64,000 nt of DNA from Halovenus carboxidivorans (GCF_009831575.1 NZ_WUUT01000001.1:1-64000), one strand, 5' to 3'. Positions 37,277 to 46,773 are shown, counted from the stretch's first letter. The notes: generated by a model from the sequence alone, not told the origin. Translations and numbers: made by a program.

Positions 37277-39475
37277 ATGATTGAATACGGGCAGGACAAA
37301 AAAAGTTCGCACGAGCGGACTTCCAGGCCCTCATTTTCGGATATAACCGGCCAACAGGAACTCAAACAGGCTTTACTGGCCGTCGGCGCGAACGACGAGT
37401 TGGACGGTCTGTTGATCCAGGGAGAGAAGGGGACGGCGAAATCGACCGCGGTGCGGGCGCTCGGGGAACTGCTCGGCGAGCAGCGCGTCGTCGCGGACTG
37501 CCCGTACGGCTGTCCGCCGGCAGATCCGGCCCGGCAGTGCGCGGACTGCCGGGAGCGCACCGATCCGCCGGTCGAACGCCGGTCCGTCCCGCTGGTGACG
37601 CTGCCGCTGGGCGCGACCCGCGAGCGCGTCGTCGGCACCCTGTCGGTCGCGGACGCGCTGGCGGGGGAGTACGAGTTCGACCCCGGACTGCTCGCCCGCG
37701 CCAACCGGGGCATCCTCTACGTCGACGAGGTGAACCTGCTCGACGACCACCTCGTCGACGTGTTGCTCGATGCCGCCGCGAGCGGTCAGAATCAGGTCGA
37801 ACGCGACGGGGTGAGCGTCTCCCACCCGGCGGAGTTCACGCTCGTCGGGACGATGAACCCCGAGGAGGGCGAACTCCGCCCGCAGCTCCGCGACCGGTTC
37901 GCGCTCCAGACGACCGTCACCGGCTGTCCCGACCTCGACGACCGCGTCGAGATTATCGACCGCGCGCTCGGCGAGACAGACGACTCGTCCTCGGCGGACG
38001 ACCCGAGAGACCGATTTACCAGCGCCCGACAGTCCCTCGACGACGTTGTACTGCCACGGGAGTACAAAACTGATATCGCCGAACTGTGCCGCGATGCCGG
38101 CATCGACGGCCACCGCGGGGACATCGCCACCGCCCGCGCGGCCCGGACTCTCGCCGCGCTGGACGGTCGCTCGAAGGTCATCGAGAGCGACGTTCGGCGG
38201 GCGGCCGAACTCGCCCTGGCGCACCGGCTCAAATCCCGCCCGTTCGAGGATCCCCCTGATCTCGACGATCTGCTGGACGAGCAGTTCGGCGACGAGCAGG
38301 ACGAGGACGGCTCCGAAGAGCAGGATGCCGACGATGCGGACGGAGACGACCCCGACGAGGGCGAGGAGGGCGAACGCGACGGGGCTGAGGCCGACGGAGA
38401 CGGGGGCGACGAAGCCGACGACGGTGGCGACGCTGATCCCGAGCGGAGCGACGGCTCGGCCGACCAGCCAGACCACTCCGACGACTCCGGGGATGGGGAC
38501 ACTCCCTCCCCGGAGACGGAGCAGCACGACGACCAGGCAGAGGACCCGCCAGCAGAGGATTCGGGAACTGCCGGCGCGGCCGATCCCCCGGAACCGGAGG
38601 GAGAGTCCTCGATGTCGGATGGTGGTGATTCCTCGGACGCGCCCGACGAGGAAACAGAGGGACAGCCGCTGGTGCCCGGGCAGTCCAGAGCCGCCGTCGG
38701 GGACGCGACGGCTCCCGAGATGGAGATTCCAGACGCGGCCGGGCAGACCGACGGCTCGTCGGCAGGCGGTTCCACGCGGACGACACCCACGACCGACGGC
38801 ACCGGGAGCCGCGTCCGGACGACCAGCGCGACCGACGGCGCGGACATCGACGCCGCGGCCTCGGTTCGGGCCGCGGCCGCTCGGGGCGGCGACAGCGTTC
38901 AGTCGCGGGACCTCCGCCAGTCGGTCCGCGTGAGCGACAGCGCCGCGCTCGTCCTGTTCGTCGTCGATGCGAGCGCGTCGATGCGGCCCGCGATGCGCGC
39001 CGCGAAAGGCACGCTACTCGACCTGCTGGACGACGCCTACAGGAACCGCGACGAGGTCGGATTCGTCGCGTTCGCGGGCGAGCGCGCCGAGGTGTTGCTC
39101 CCGCCGACGGACAGCGTCACCCGCGCGGCCCGCCATCTCAAGGAACTTCCGACGGGCGACCGGACGCCGCTTCCCGACGGCCTCCGCACCGCCGGGACCG
39201 TGCTGAACCGTGCGGACCCGGCGACCAGCGTCGTCGTTCTCGTCACCGACGGAAAGGCGAACGTCGCCGACGGAAGTCCCGTCGCCGAGACCCGTCAGGC
39301 CGCGCGACGACTCGCCGCACTCGACGCACGGGTCCTCGTCGTCGATGCGGGCGACGAGCGGGAGGCCGGCCTCGTCGGCCCGATTGTCGAAGCGACCGGC
39401 GGTGAACGCGTCCCGCTCGCCGCGCTGTCTGCCGACCGGATCGACGCCGCCGTCGGCGGCGCGAGCGAAACCTGA
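37277..39475 (+). CDS. ChlI/ChlD-type AAA+ and VWA chelatase motor subunit (CobN partner)
   Basis: A 732-residue protein joining a ChlI-like AAA+ domain and a ChlD-like VWA domain. Near the start are FSDITGQQELKQAL and Walker A GEKGTAKST, then a Cys motif CPYGCPPADPARQCADC, Walker B GILYVDEVNLL and the GTMNPEEGELRPQLRDRF sensor. A ~180-residue Asp/Glu-rich linker follows, then VWA with the MIDAS DASASM and GDRTPLPDGL. It hydrolyses ATP to drive CobN. ATG 37277 is chosen. The frame extends 15 bases further only through a TTG. Confidence 0.9.
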   Translation: MIEYGQDKKSSHERTSRPSFSDITGQQELKQALLAVGANDELDGLLIQGEKGTAKSTAVRALGELLGEQRVVADCPYGCPPADPARQCADCRERTDPPVERRSVPLVTLPLGATRERVVGTLSVADALAGEYEFDPGLLARANRGILYVDEVNLLDDHLVDVLLDAAASGQNQVERDGVSVSHPAEFTLVGTMNPEEGELRPQLRDRFALQTTVTGCPDLDDRVEIIDRALGETDDSSSADDPRDRFTSARQSLDDVVLPREYKTDIAELCRDAGIDGHRGDIATARAARTLAALDGRSKVIESDVRRAAELALAHRLKSRPFEDPPDLDDLLDEQFGDEQDEDGSEEQDADDADGDDPDEGEEGERDGAEADGDGGDEADDGGDADPERSDGSADQPDHSDDSGDGDTPSPETEQHDDQAEDPPAEDSGTAGAADPPEPEGESSMSDGGDSSDAPDEETEGQPLVPGQSRAAVGDATAPEMEIPDAAGQTDGSSAGGSTRTTPTTDGTGSRVRTTSATDGADIDAAASVRAAAARGGDSVQSRDLRQSVRVSDSAALVLFVVDASASMRPAMRAAKGTLLDLLDDAYRNRDEVGFVAFAGERAEVLLPPTDSVTRAARHLKELPTGDRTPLPDGLRTAGTVLNRADPATSVVVLVTDGKANVADGSPVAETRQAARRLAALDARVLVVDAGDEREAGLVGPIVEATGGERVPLAALSADRIDAAVGGASET

Positions 39476-39533
39476 GTTTTGTCGTCCCGTAAGTTTTACA
39501 ACTGAGCTTGTACTCTATCAACTGTGGTTTCAG

Positions 39534-39719
39534 ATGTCGCAAACTGAGACAGTTCACGACCGGATCGAACAGGCCCGCACGGAGTTGACGCCGACACAGA
39601 TCGCCGTCGGTCTCGCACTGGCGGCGTCGCTCGGGTTCGTCCTCATGTTCCTGCAGGACCCGATGGTCCACGACGCGATGCACACGTTCAGACACGGCGC
39701 GGGGATCACCTGTCACTGA
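39534..39719 (+). CDS. cbtB: Cobalt transporter subunit CbtB
   Basis: A 61-residue protein with one membrane helix (IAVGLALAASLGFVLMFLQD) and a C-terminal His-rich tail (VHDAMHTFRHGAGITCH), the CbtB signature in which His and Cys bind cobalt. The ATG at 39534 is preferred; upstream frame codes antisense-like sequence. It is 58 bases after the motor gene, and its stop overlaps the cbtA ATG (TGATG). Confidence 0.88.
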   Translation: MSQTETVHDRIEQARTELTPTQIAVGLALAASLGFVLMFLQDPMVHDAMHTFRHGAGITCH

Positions 39720-40432
39720 TGTGGCCCACGCTGAAACGCGGGGTGGCGGCCGGCGGTCTCGTCGGCGTCGTCTACGGGCTGTTCACGGCCGTGGTCGTCC
39801 ATCCGCTGACCGCGTCGCTCGCGGAGATCGCACACCACGGCGGACACGGTCACGACGCGGGCGCACACAGCCACGCCGTCTCCGAGACGACGACGGCGGT
39901 CGTCAGCGTCGGTAGCGGCGTTCTCTGGGGGATCTTCCTCGGCGCGGCCCTCGGACTCGCCTACTACTTCCTCGAACCGGCAGTTCCGGGATCGTCGGCC
40001 ACCCGTCCGTACGTTCTCGCCGGCGCCGGCTTCCTGACGGTCTCCGTCGGCCCGTGGCTCGCTCTCCCGCCGGTCGCGCCCGGGATGGAACACCAACTGG
40101 CGGCGTCGACTCGCCTCGTTCTCTACGCGGGGCTGATGCTCGCTGGCGCGGTGCTAGCCGTCCTCGGGACGGCCCTGTACCGGCGGGCCGGTGACCGGAG
40201 ACGCGGCGTCGCCGCGGGGCTGGCACCGATCGTCGCCGCCGTCGCGGTCGTCCCGCTTCTCACGCCGACGGTCGTCACCGCCGGCGGACTGTCGACGGAT
40301 CTCGTCGCCGCTTACCGGGGACTCGTCGTCTTCGGGCAGGCCGGCCTGTGGTTCGGACTCGCGACCGCGTTCCGCTGGCTCGGCCCGGCACCCACCAATC
40401 TCGACCTCACGCCCCATGAAACGCAGATCTGA
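39719..40432 (+). CDS. cbtA: Cobalt transporter subunit CbtA
   Basis: A 237-residue membrane protein with about six hydrophobic helices (the first is GVAAGGLVGVVYGLFTAVVV), a His-rich loop between the first two (EIAHHGGHGHDAGAHSHAVS), and a conserved WLALPPVAPGME segment. This matches CbtA, the B12-regulated cobalt permease partner of CbtB. The location beside CobN's motor fits cobalt supply to chelation. It overlaps cbtB at the start and the downstream gene by 17 bases. Confidence 0.9.
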   Translation: MWPTLKRGVAAGGLVGVVYGLFTAVVVHPLTASLAEIAHHGGHGHDAGAHSHAVSETTTAVVSVGSGVLWGIFLGAALGLAYYFLEPAVPGSSATRPYVLAGAGFLTVSVGPWLALPPVAPGMEHQLAASTRLVLYAGLMLAGAVLAVLGTALYRRAGDRRRGVAAGLAPIVAAVAVVPLLTPTVVTAGGLSTDLVAAYRGLVVFGQAGLWFGLATAFRWLGPAPTNLDLTPHETQI

Positions 40433-40766
40433 CCAGCACCGAGACCGCCTCGACGCCCACGTCTTCGTCTGTACGAACGACCGCGAGGAACACGACTGCT
40501 GTGCCGGGGCGGACGGCGAGGCCGTCGCGACGGCGATCAAACAGTGGCTCCGCGACCGTGACGCCTTCTGGACCGCCGTGTCGGTGAGCACGACCGACTG
40601 TCTGGGACTGTGTAGCGCCGACGGCGCGGCGCTGACGATCCAGCCCCGCAACGAGTGGTACTCCGACGTTAGACCCGAGGACGTTCCGGAGTTGCTCGCC
40701 GCCGAGTTCGGGCCGGAGGCCGATCAGACCGGTGCCGGTCCGACATCGGCTCCGGCAGACGACTGA
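40416..40766 (+). CDS. Thioredoxin-like [2Fe-2S] protein of the cobalt uptake operon
   Basis: A 116-residue protein with four cysteines in the thioredoxin-like [2Fe-2S] pattern: FVCTNDREEHDCC near the start and TTDCLGLCSADGAAL later. It is the same fold as the C-terminal domain of CbiX at 9750. The start ATG at 40416 lies within the end of cbtA. Since it closes the motor-cbtB-cbtA operon, it may reduce cobalt or a corrinoid before or after insertion, or bind cobalt (inference). Confidence 0.8.
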   Translation: MKRRSDQHRDRLDAHVFVCTNDREEHDCCAGADGEAVATAIKQWLRDRDAFWTAVSVSTTDCLGLCSADGAALTIQPRNEWYSDVRPEDVPELLAAEFGPEADQTGAGPTSAPADD

Positions 40767-42995
40767 CTACGGCGTCGGCGGATCGCCGTCGTAGGCGTCC
40801 ATATCGGCGTAGAAGTTCAACAGCCCGAACTTCAACTTCTCCGGGTCCATGTCGATCATCTCCGCGCGTTCCTCCGGCGGGAAACTCCCCCGGACGGCGT
40901 AACTGGGCATCTCCATCTCCGCTCGCTCGGTGTACCGGGAGTCGACGAGCACCCGGGCACCGAAATCCTCCGGCGAGCGGACGACCCGCCCCAGCGCCTG
41001 CCGGGTCTTCCGGATCGTCGGAATCTCGACGGCGTATCGCCAGCCGGCGCTGTCCTCGCCGCGGCCGGTTCCGCTGGTCTCGTCGCCGAAACTCTCCTCG
41101 TAGGCGTCTTGGACCGCCTGCATCCGCTCGTCCAGATGCGGGTAGGGGACGCCGACGACGATCACGCTCCGCGCGTCGTCGCCGTCGTAGCTCACTCCCT
41201 CGCCGAGGGTCCCCCACATCGAGGTGTAGAGGACGCCGTCGTCGTCGTCGGTGAACCGCTCGCGGAGGTCGTGGGCCGACGTGCCGGGTTCGTCGAGGTA
41301 GGTCGTCCCCTCGCTCACCCGTTCGCTGTATCGCTCGGCCTCGCCGTAACTCGGGAAAAAGACGAGCGTGTTTCCGGGGGTCATCCGCACCGTGTCCTCG
41401 ATGATCTCGGTGACCGACTCCTGCACTGCGGGTTCCTCGCGTTTGCTCGCGAACAGCGCCGGCCCGTCGACGGTGTACGTGCGCCGGCGCTGCTCGGGGA
41501 ACTGCGCGCCGTAGGCCATCGTCTCGACATCGTCCAGACCGAGCACGTCCTCGGTCACGTCGAACGGCCGCAACGTCGCGCTCATCAGCACGCTCGCGTG
41601 GAGGTCGTCGAACAGGGCTCTGGTCACCTGGTTCGGGATGCAGGTGTACAACTCCGCGCGGCCGTATATCTCGCCGTCGGCGGGATCGGTCCCGGTATCC
41701 AGCGTCTCCCCGTCGGTCCCGTCCTGCTCTCGGCGCACGCTGACGACTGGGTAGGTCCCCATCGCGCCGCTCTCTTCGAGCCACTGGGCGACGAACTCCG
41801 CGGCTTGGAGGGTCTGACACTCCTTGCGGACGCTTCGCTCGCCGTTTTTGTACTCCCGCTCGTACCGGCTGTCGAGTTCGTTGCCGAGTTCGACCGCGGC
41901 GTCGATCTCGCTCTCGTAGCCCGGGCCGACGTACGTCTGCAGGAAGGCGAGCGTCAGGTCGTCACGCCTGTCCTCGTTGTCGATTGCCAGGTCGTACCAG
42001 TTCTCGCCGACGGTCGCGCGCTCGCCGAACTCGAAGCCCTCCTCGTAGGCCTCCCGGAGCGCGCCCAGAAACGTCTCCAGGACGTTCTCGGCGTTGTCCG
42101 CCCGCGGGTCCTCGACCCCGGAGAGTTCGTCCAGCGCGCTCTCGACGGTGTTCTCGGTCAGCGTCCGCCGAGCGTGGTCCCGCGCCGCCGATTCAACGTT
42201 GTGGGCCTCGTCGAAGATCGCGATCACGTCCTCCGGGTCCCGCCCCAGCCACCGGAAGAACTGCTCGCGGATCATCGGACTCAGCAGGTGGTGGTAGTTA
42301 CAGACCACCAGATCGACGCCTTCGACGCCCTCCTTGAGCAGTTCGTACCCGCAGAGGCCGCGCTCGTGGGCGTACTCGTAGATCTCGTCGGGCGTCCGAA
42401 CGTCCTCGTACAGCCAGGCGAAGAAGTCGGTCGTATCGGCGGTCAGGTTCCGGTAGTAGTGGTCGCAGGTCGCGCGGTCGGCAAACTCCTCCAGTTCCTC
42501 CTCGACCGATTCGAGTTCGTCCATCACCGAACTCCGCGCGGCCGCGGCGTCGCTGTCGCCGGCCTGACCCTCGGCCAGCAGTTCCCCCTGTTTCCGTTCG
42601 AGTTCGGCCTGCTCCTGTTCGGCCTCGACCAGGTCGCGGGTCGTGTCCCGAAGCGCCTGACACTCCTGGTAGTCCACGTCGATGTGACACATCGATCCCT
42701 TCCCGCGGAAGACGACCGCCCGGATGTCCTCCGTCTCGGCGATGGCGCTGGCGTCCCGCCGGAACTGCCGCATCTGCTGGTGGACGTTCGTGGTGATGAC
42801 GACCGTCTTGTCGTGTTCCCGGGCGTACTCCAGGGCGGGCACCAGCGAGGCCAGCGTCTTTCCCGTCCCGGTGGCCCCCTCGAACAGCATGTCCGAGCCG
42901 TCTTCTAAGGCCTCGTAGATCCGACCCATCGCCTCGCGCTGGTGTTCGTAAGGTTCGCTGTAGGGGAAATACCGGAGATACGACGCCTGTGACAC
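40767..42995 (-). CDS. XPD/DinG-family 5'-3' DNA helicase with Fe-S cluster
   Basis: A 742-residue superfamily 2 helicase: Q-motif FPYSEPYEHQREAM, Walker A EGATGTGKTLAS, DEAH box AIFDEAHNVESAARD, and late motifs such as FFPSYGEAERYSE and GRVVRSPEDFGARVLVDSRY. Cysteines for an XPD-type Fe-S cluster are seen in MCHIDVDYQECQAL, DRATCDHYYRN and GLCGYELL. GTG 42995 is chosen. The open frame further upstream (to 43142) is Arg/Val-rich and lies in the promoter region of the next gene. It acts in repair or replication and converges with the preceding operon. Confidence 0.88.
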   Translation of the reverse strand: MSQASYLRYFPYSEPYEHQREAMGRIYEALEDGSDMLFEGATGTGKTLASLVPALEYAREHDKTVVITTNVHQQMRQFRRDASAIAETEDIRAVVFRGKGSMCHIDVDYQECQALRDTTRDLVEAEQEQAELERKQGELLAEGQAGDSDAAAARSSVMDELESVEEELEEFADRATCDHYYRNLTADTTDFFAWLYEDVRTPDEIYEYAHERGLCGYELLKEGVEGVDLVVCNYHHLLSPMIREQFFRWLGRDPEDVIAIFDEAHNVESAARDHARRTLTENTVESALDELSGVEDPRADNAENVLETFLGALREAYEEGFEFGERATVGENWYDLAIDNEDRRDDLTLAFLQTYVGPGYESEIDAAVELGNELDSRYEREYKNGERSVRKECQTLQAAEFVAQWLEESGAMGTYPVVSVRREQDGTDGETLDTGTDPADGEIYGRAELYTCIPNQVTRALFDDLHASVLMSATLRPFDVTEDVLGLDDVETMAYGAQFPEQRRRTYTVDGPALFASKREEPAVQESVTEIIEDTVRMTPGNTLVFFPSYGEAERYSERVSEGTTYLDEPGTSAHDLRERFTDDDDGVLYTSMWGTLGEGVSYDGDDARSVIVVGVPYPHLDERMQAVQDAYEESFGDETSGTGRGEDSAGWRYAVEIPTIRKTRQALGRVVRSPEDFGARVLVDSRYTERAEMEMPSYAVRGSFPPEERAEMIDMDPEKLKFGLLNFYADMDAYDGDPPTP

Positions 42996-43196
42996 GACCG
43001 GGGTTAGGCCCCTCTGGAATAAAACGCTGATCCCTCCAGGGTGGACGGTGTCCCGCCCCGCCCCGGCAACCACCGGAGCGACGGCGGGAGTGCCGGTTCG
43101 GATTGCCACACTGCGGTCCTTTCTCTCAGACGAACCCATCAATAATCACGAAACACAACAGTAAATTTTTACTCGATACACGTAAATTCGTCCTGT

Positions 43197-44210
43197 ATGA
43201 GAAATCCAAGCCGGCCCGTCGCTGGTGTCCTCGCCCTCCCCCTGGTTTGCTGTGTAGCGGTCGGCTACGCCGCAGCGGCCGGGATCGCCGGGGACACCAG
43301 CGCCCCCGCTGAACTTCGTTCCGACAGCATCGACACCGCTCAGGAGAACATCACGGCCTTTCCGGTTGCAGGTGGTGCCAACGGCACCGTTCCGATCAAA
43401 GTCGAGATGTACGGTATCGAGACGGTGACGGTCACGTACGGTCAACTGGGAGGGGGTCAGCACGTGCGCTTCGATGTGACCCTCCGTGATGCGAACAACG
43501 ACGGTATCGGGACTGTCACCTTCGACCCGGTCGAGTTCGGAGCCCCGAACGACGGGTTCACCAACAACGACACGACCGACATCGTCAACACGAGTGCGGA
43601 GTACGCGACCGGACTCGACGAGGTCGGCCTCGCTAACGGAACCTACGATGTCTACGTCTCGACAGGCGAGACCCCGCATTACAACTCCGAGGTCGCGGAC
43701 TCGGCACAGTCGGTGATCGAAGACGAGTATCTCACGAACGGCACCTACGAACGGGTCGAACTCGTCGCCGCCGCAGCGCCCGAGTTCACGATCACGGAGA
43801 CCGATCTCTCGGCGACGACCGTCACCGTCTCCGAGTCGGTCAACCTGACCACGACCGTCCGCAACAGCGGCGGTTCCGCGGCGGAGTACACGGTCACCTT
43901 CACCAGCGACGGCGAGGAGATCGGAACCGAGACTGCGACCGTCGAGCCAGGTTCGACAGAGGTGCTCGCGTACGAGCACAGTTTCGAGTCCGCGGGCACC
44001 TACGAGGTTGCGGCTAACGGAATGCAGATCGGTGAGGTCGCCGTCCAGGCAGACGGACAAAGCGACGGAGGCTCGAACGGCGGTGAGAACGGCGAGTCGG
44101 ACGACGGCACCGACGAGGATTCGAGCGACGGTAGCGGACCCGGATTCGGCGTCTTCGTCGCCCTCCTCGCGCTCTCGGGCGCGGCCGTCGTCGCGAAACG
44201 TCGCGGATAA
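43197..44210 (+). CDS. Secreted cell-surface protein with PGF-CTERM anchor
   Basis: A 337-residue exported protein. Residues 1-~28 form a signal peptide (LALPLVCCVAVGYAAAAG). The body is Thr/Asn/Ser-rich with many N-x-S/T sequons (NGT, NDT, NLT), typical of glycosylated haloarchaeal proteins, and contains a CARDB-like beta domain (VSESVNLTTTVRNSGGSAAE). The end is an acidic Ser/Gly linker then GPGFG, a hydrophobic helix and AKRRG, the PGF-CTERM sorting signal cut by archaeosortase A. The gene is monocistronic, with A+T-rich promoter sequence before it. Function is unknown. Confidence 0.85.
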   Translation: MRNPSRPVAGVLALPLVCCVAVGYAAAAGIAGDTSAPAELRSDSIDTAQENITAFPVAGGANGTVPIKVEMYGIETVTVTYGQLGGGQHVRFDVTLRDANNDGIGTVTFDPVEFGAPNDGFTNNDTTDIVNTSAEYATGLDEVGLANGTYDVYVSTGETPHYNSEVADSAQSVIEDEYLTNGTYERVELVAAAAPEFTITETDLSATTVTVSESVNLTTTVRNSGGSAAEYTVTFTSDGEEIGTETATVEPGSTEVLAYEHSFESAGTYEVAANGMQIGEVAVQADGQSDGGSNGGENGESDDGTDEDSSDGSGPGFGVFVALLALSGAAVVAKRRG

Positions 44211-44274
44211 GGAGTCGCCCTGCCCTCCTACACCCGAATCGTCCGTTTCGACGCGGGAGCCTCGCCGTCGGTCC

Positions 44275-44760
44275 TCACTCGCCGCCGAGTGTACCCCACT
44301 CGCCCTCGAAGAAGGTCAGCGCGTCGCCGTCTTCGAGTTGCTCGGCGGCCTCGACGTGGCCGATGTAGATCGTGTGATCGCCGGCTTCGACGGCCTCGTG
44401 GATCGAGCAGTCGACGTACCCGAGCGACTCCGAGAAGACGGGCGCGCCGGTCTCGGCGGTCGTGGTCGGGTGGTCCTCGAAGGGGTCGATATCCTCCTCG
44501 GCCATGTCGGCGAAGTGTTCGCCGAGGATCTGCTGGTCGGCGGCGAGGATGTTGACACAGTAGCCGTCGGCCTCGCCGCTCTGCAGTTGGTCGTGGGCTT
44601 CCGTCCCGTGATCGAGACAGACGAGCACCAGCGGCGGGTCCAGAGAGACGCTACTGAAGGCGTTGACCGTGATCCCGTGTGGCTGGTCGCCGTTCAGTGT
44701 CACCGCAGTGACGCCGGTTGCGAACTCGCCCATCACGCTCCGCAGGTCGATGTCTGACAT
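44275..44760 (-). CDS. Flavin reductase-family (FMN-binding split-barrel) protein
   Basis: A 161-residue protein of the flavin reductase domain family: MGEFATGVTAVTLNGDQPHG, TVNAFSSVSLDPPLVLVCL (FMN phosphate loop) and VNILAADQQILGEHFAD. It could serve a monooxygenase as an NAD(P)H:flavin reductase. No partner oxygenase is adjacent. It is read divergently from the transducer gene across a 107-base gap containing a perfect palindrome. Confidence 0.85.
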   Translation of the reverse strand: MSDIDLRSVMGEFATGVTAVTLNGDQPHGITVNAFSSVSLDPPLVLVCLDHGTEAHDQLQSGEADGYCVNILAADQQILGEHFADMAEEDIDPFEDHPTTTAETGAPVFSESLGYVDCSIHEAVEAGDHTIYIGHVEAAEQLEDGDALTFFEGEWGTLGGE

Positions 44761-44809
44761 ACCGTTCTGTTAGGGGTTCCGACAGATGAAGATTCGTCTT
44801 TCCGTCCGG

Positions 44810-44823
44810 TATCAGCGCTGATA
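44810..44823. promoter_or_regulatory. Perfect palindrome between flavin reductase and transducer genes
   Basis: TATCAGCGCTGATA is a 14-base perfect palindrome, flanked by CCGG on both sides (44807-44810 and 44827-44830, not perfectly spaced). It starts 49 bases after the flavin reductase ATG and ends 44 bases before the transducer ATG, so a dimeric regulator could control both genes. Confidence 0.5.
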
Positions 44824-44867
44824 GCACCGGGGCAAAGCCTTTCGTACTGGCAGCGAATGCCCGTCGT

Positions 44868-46175
44868 ATGTCAGAGGGTGCGTTCGTGCTCGACGAACCG
44901 GGAGTGTATGGGGAGTTCGATCCTGCCGAACGACAGTGGATCCAGGCGCTGTACGAACTCCCGTTGCCGGTCGTCGTCGCCGACGAGTCCAGCCGTATCG
45001 TGGTGTTCAACGACGCGATGCAGGAGCTGTTGTCGCTCGACGCGGCGGCGGTTCCCGACCTCGAACCGTGGGAGATCTTCCGCACCTACGAGACCCACGG
45101 CACGAAGACGACGATGGCCGAGCGGACCAGAGAGGCCGGCGAGCCGATCCGCGGCATCGAGACGGAACTGCTCGATCACGACGACGTGACCCACGATGTC
45201 GTCATCTCCAGCACACCGATGTACGACGCCGCCGGAGAGATCACGGGGACGGTGACCGCGATCCGGGACGTGACCGAACTGCGGGAGAAAGAGCGCGAAC
45301 TGACGGCGACCCACGAACGGGTCGCCGACCAGCTCGCGGATGTCGTCGAGCGACTCGACGATATCTCCGGGCGCGTCGCGGCCAACGCCGAGCGCATCGA
45401 GAGCGACGCCGTCGAGCAGGACTCGAACCTCCAGGACGCGCTCTCGGAGATCGAGTCCGTCAGTGCGAGCATGGAGGAGATTGCGGCGACGACCGACCAG
45501 ATCACCGAGACGGTCGGGGAGGCCCGGGAACTGGCGAGTGCGGGCCAGCAGGCCGGCGAAGAGGCCGGCGAGGCCGCCGACGGGGTGCTCGCGGCCAGCG
45601 AGCAGCTCACCGAGACGATCACCCAACTCGCCGACCGGATGGACGACATCGACGAGATCACCGAGGTGATCGCCGAGATTGCCGACCAGACGAACATGCT
45701 CGCGCTGAACGCGAACATCGAGGCCGCCCGCGCCGATCAGGGCGGCGAGGGCTTCGCCGTCGTCGCCGACGAGGTGAAATCGCTGGCGAACGAGACCCAG
45801 GAGTACACCGACGAGATCAGCGAGGAAGTTCGGGAGATTCAGGAGAGCAGCCGCACGGCCGTCTCGGAGGTCGAACAGGCCTACGACCAGGCGGTCACGG
45901 CGAGCGAGCAGGTCGACGCGGCGCTGGACTCGCTGTCGGAGATCGTCGGCGCAATCGAGGACGCGGCGGCGAGCACCGACGAGATCGCATCGGCCAACGA
46001 CGAACAGGCCTCTCGCGTCGAATCCGTCGCCGCAACGATCGACGAGGCGGCCGACCAGGCCGAGACGGTCCGGGAGGGTGCTCAGGATACCGCCGAACTG
46101 GCCGACACACAGACTGCTATCGTCGACGACGTCCGACGGACTGTCGACGACCTCGCCGCCGATCTGGAGGACTGA
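44868..46175 (+). CDS. Soluble methyl-accepting chemotaxis transducer with PAS domain
   Basis: A 435-residue haloarchaeal transducer (Htr type). No membrane helix is found, so it senses inside the cell. The N-terminal PAS domain begins [20 protein letters not shown] and ends [14 protein letters not shown]. Long coiled-coil helices follow, with the conserved signalling hairpin [20 protein letters not shown] and [18 protein letters not shown]. Glu/Gln-rich helices on both sides provide methylation sites. It signals to CheA/CheW, which are not in the window. The DJ-1 gene follows one base after it. Confidence 0.93.
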   Translation: MSEGAFVLDEPGVYGEFDPAERQWIQALYELPLPVVVADESSRIVVFNDAMQELLSLDAAAVPDLEPWEIFRTYETHGTKTTMAERTREAGEPIRGIETELLDHDDVTHDVVISSTPMYDAAGEITGTVTAIRDVTELREKERELTATHERVADQLADVVERLDDISGRVAANAERIESDAVEQDSNLQDALSEIESVSASMEEIAATTDQITETVGEARELASAGQQAGEEAGEAADGVLAASEQLTETITQLADRMDDIDEITEVIAEIADQTNMLALNANIEAARADQGGEGFAVVADEVKSLANETQEYTDEISEEVREIQESSRTAVSEVEQAYDQAVTASEQVDAALDSLSEIVGAIEDAAASTDEIASANDEQASRVESVAATIDEAADQAETVREGAQDTAELADTQTAIVDDVRRTVDDLAADLED

Positions 46176-46176
46176 G

Positions 46177-46773
46177 ATGGAGGTCGCAATTCTCGTCTAC
46201 GGCGGCTTCGACGAACTCGACGCTATCGGTCCCTACGAGGTCTTCGAGAACGCCGCCGACGCCGGCGCGGACTGTTCGGTCTCGCTCCGGACCATCGAGG
46301 CTACCGACCCGGTGACGGCCAGCCACGATCTGACGATCCAGCCCGACGGTCCGCTCGACGCCGTCGAACCGGATCTGCTGGTCGTGCCCGGCGGCGGATG
46401 GAACGACCGCTCGACAGCGGGCGCGTGGTCGGCCGCAGAGGAGGGGACGATCCCCCAGCGGATCCGCGCCCTCCACGACGAGGGGGTCTCTGTCGCCGGG
46501 GTCTGCACCGGCGGGATGCTCCTCGCCCGTGCCGGGGTTCTCGACGGCCGCCCGGCGGTCACCCACGCGGGCGCACTCGCTGACCTCCGAGCGACCGACG
46601 CGGAGGTCGTCGACGCGCGGGTCGTCGACGACGGCGACGTACTGACCGCCGGCGGCGTTACCTCGGGGCTGGATCTGGCCGTCCACCTCGTCGACCGGGA
46701 GTTCGGCAGCGAGGTGGCCGAGACCGTCCGGACGGAGATGGAGTACGAACCGCGCGGCCGGGTCCACCGGTAA
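46177..46773 (+). CDS. DJ-1/PfpI-family protein
   Basis: A 198-residue protein with a class I glutamine amidotransferase-like fold. AILVYGGFDELDAIGPYEVF starts it, VPGGGWNDRS is typical, and the nucleophile elbow is VAGVCTGGMLLARAG with Cys. Thiol-dependent functions (deglycase, hydratase, ThiJ-like) differ across this family. Start ATG 46177 lies one base after the transducer stop. Earlier in-frame starts are within the transducer gene. Linkage with the transducer suggests co-regulation only. Confidence 0.88.
   Translation: MEVAILVYGGFDELDAIGPYEVFENAADAGADCSVSLRTIEATDPVTASHDLTIQPDGPLDAVEPDLLVVPGGGWNDRSTAGAWSAAEEGTIPQRIRALHDEGVSVAGVCTGGMLLARAGVLDGRPAVTHAGALADLRATDAEVVDARVVDDGDVLTAGGVTSGLDLAVHLVDREFGSEVAETVRTEMEYEPRGRVHR

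Noticed and set aside
37277-39475. A magnesium chelatase (chlorophyll) role for the AAA+/VWA gene
   Set aside because: The architecture is ChlI/ChlD-like, but no chlorophyll genes are present and it faces cobN in a cobalamin cluster, so a CobN motor is better supported.
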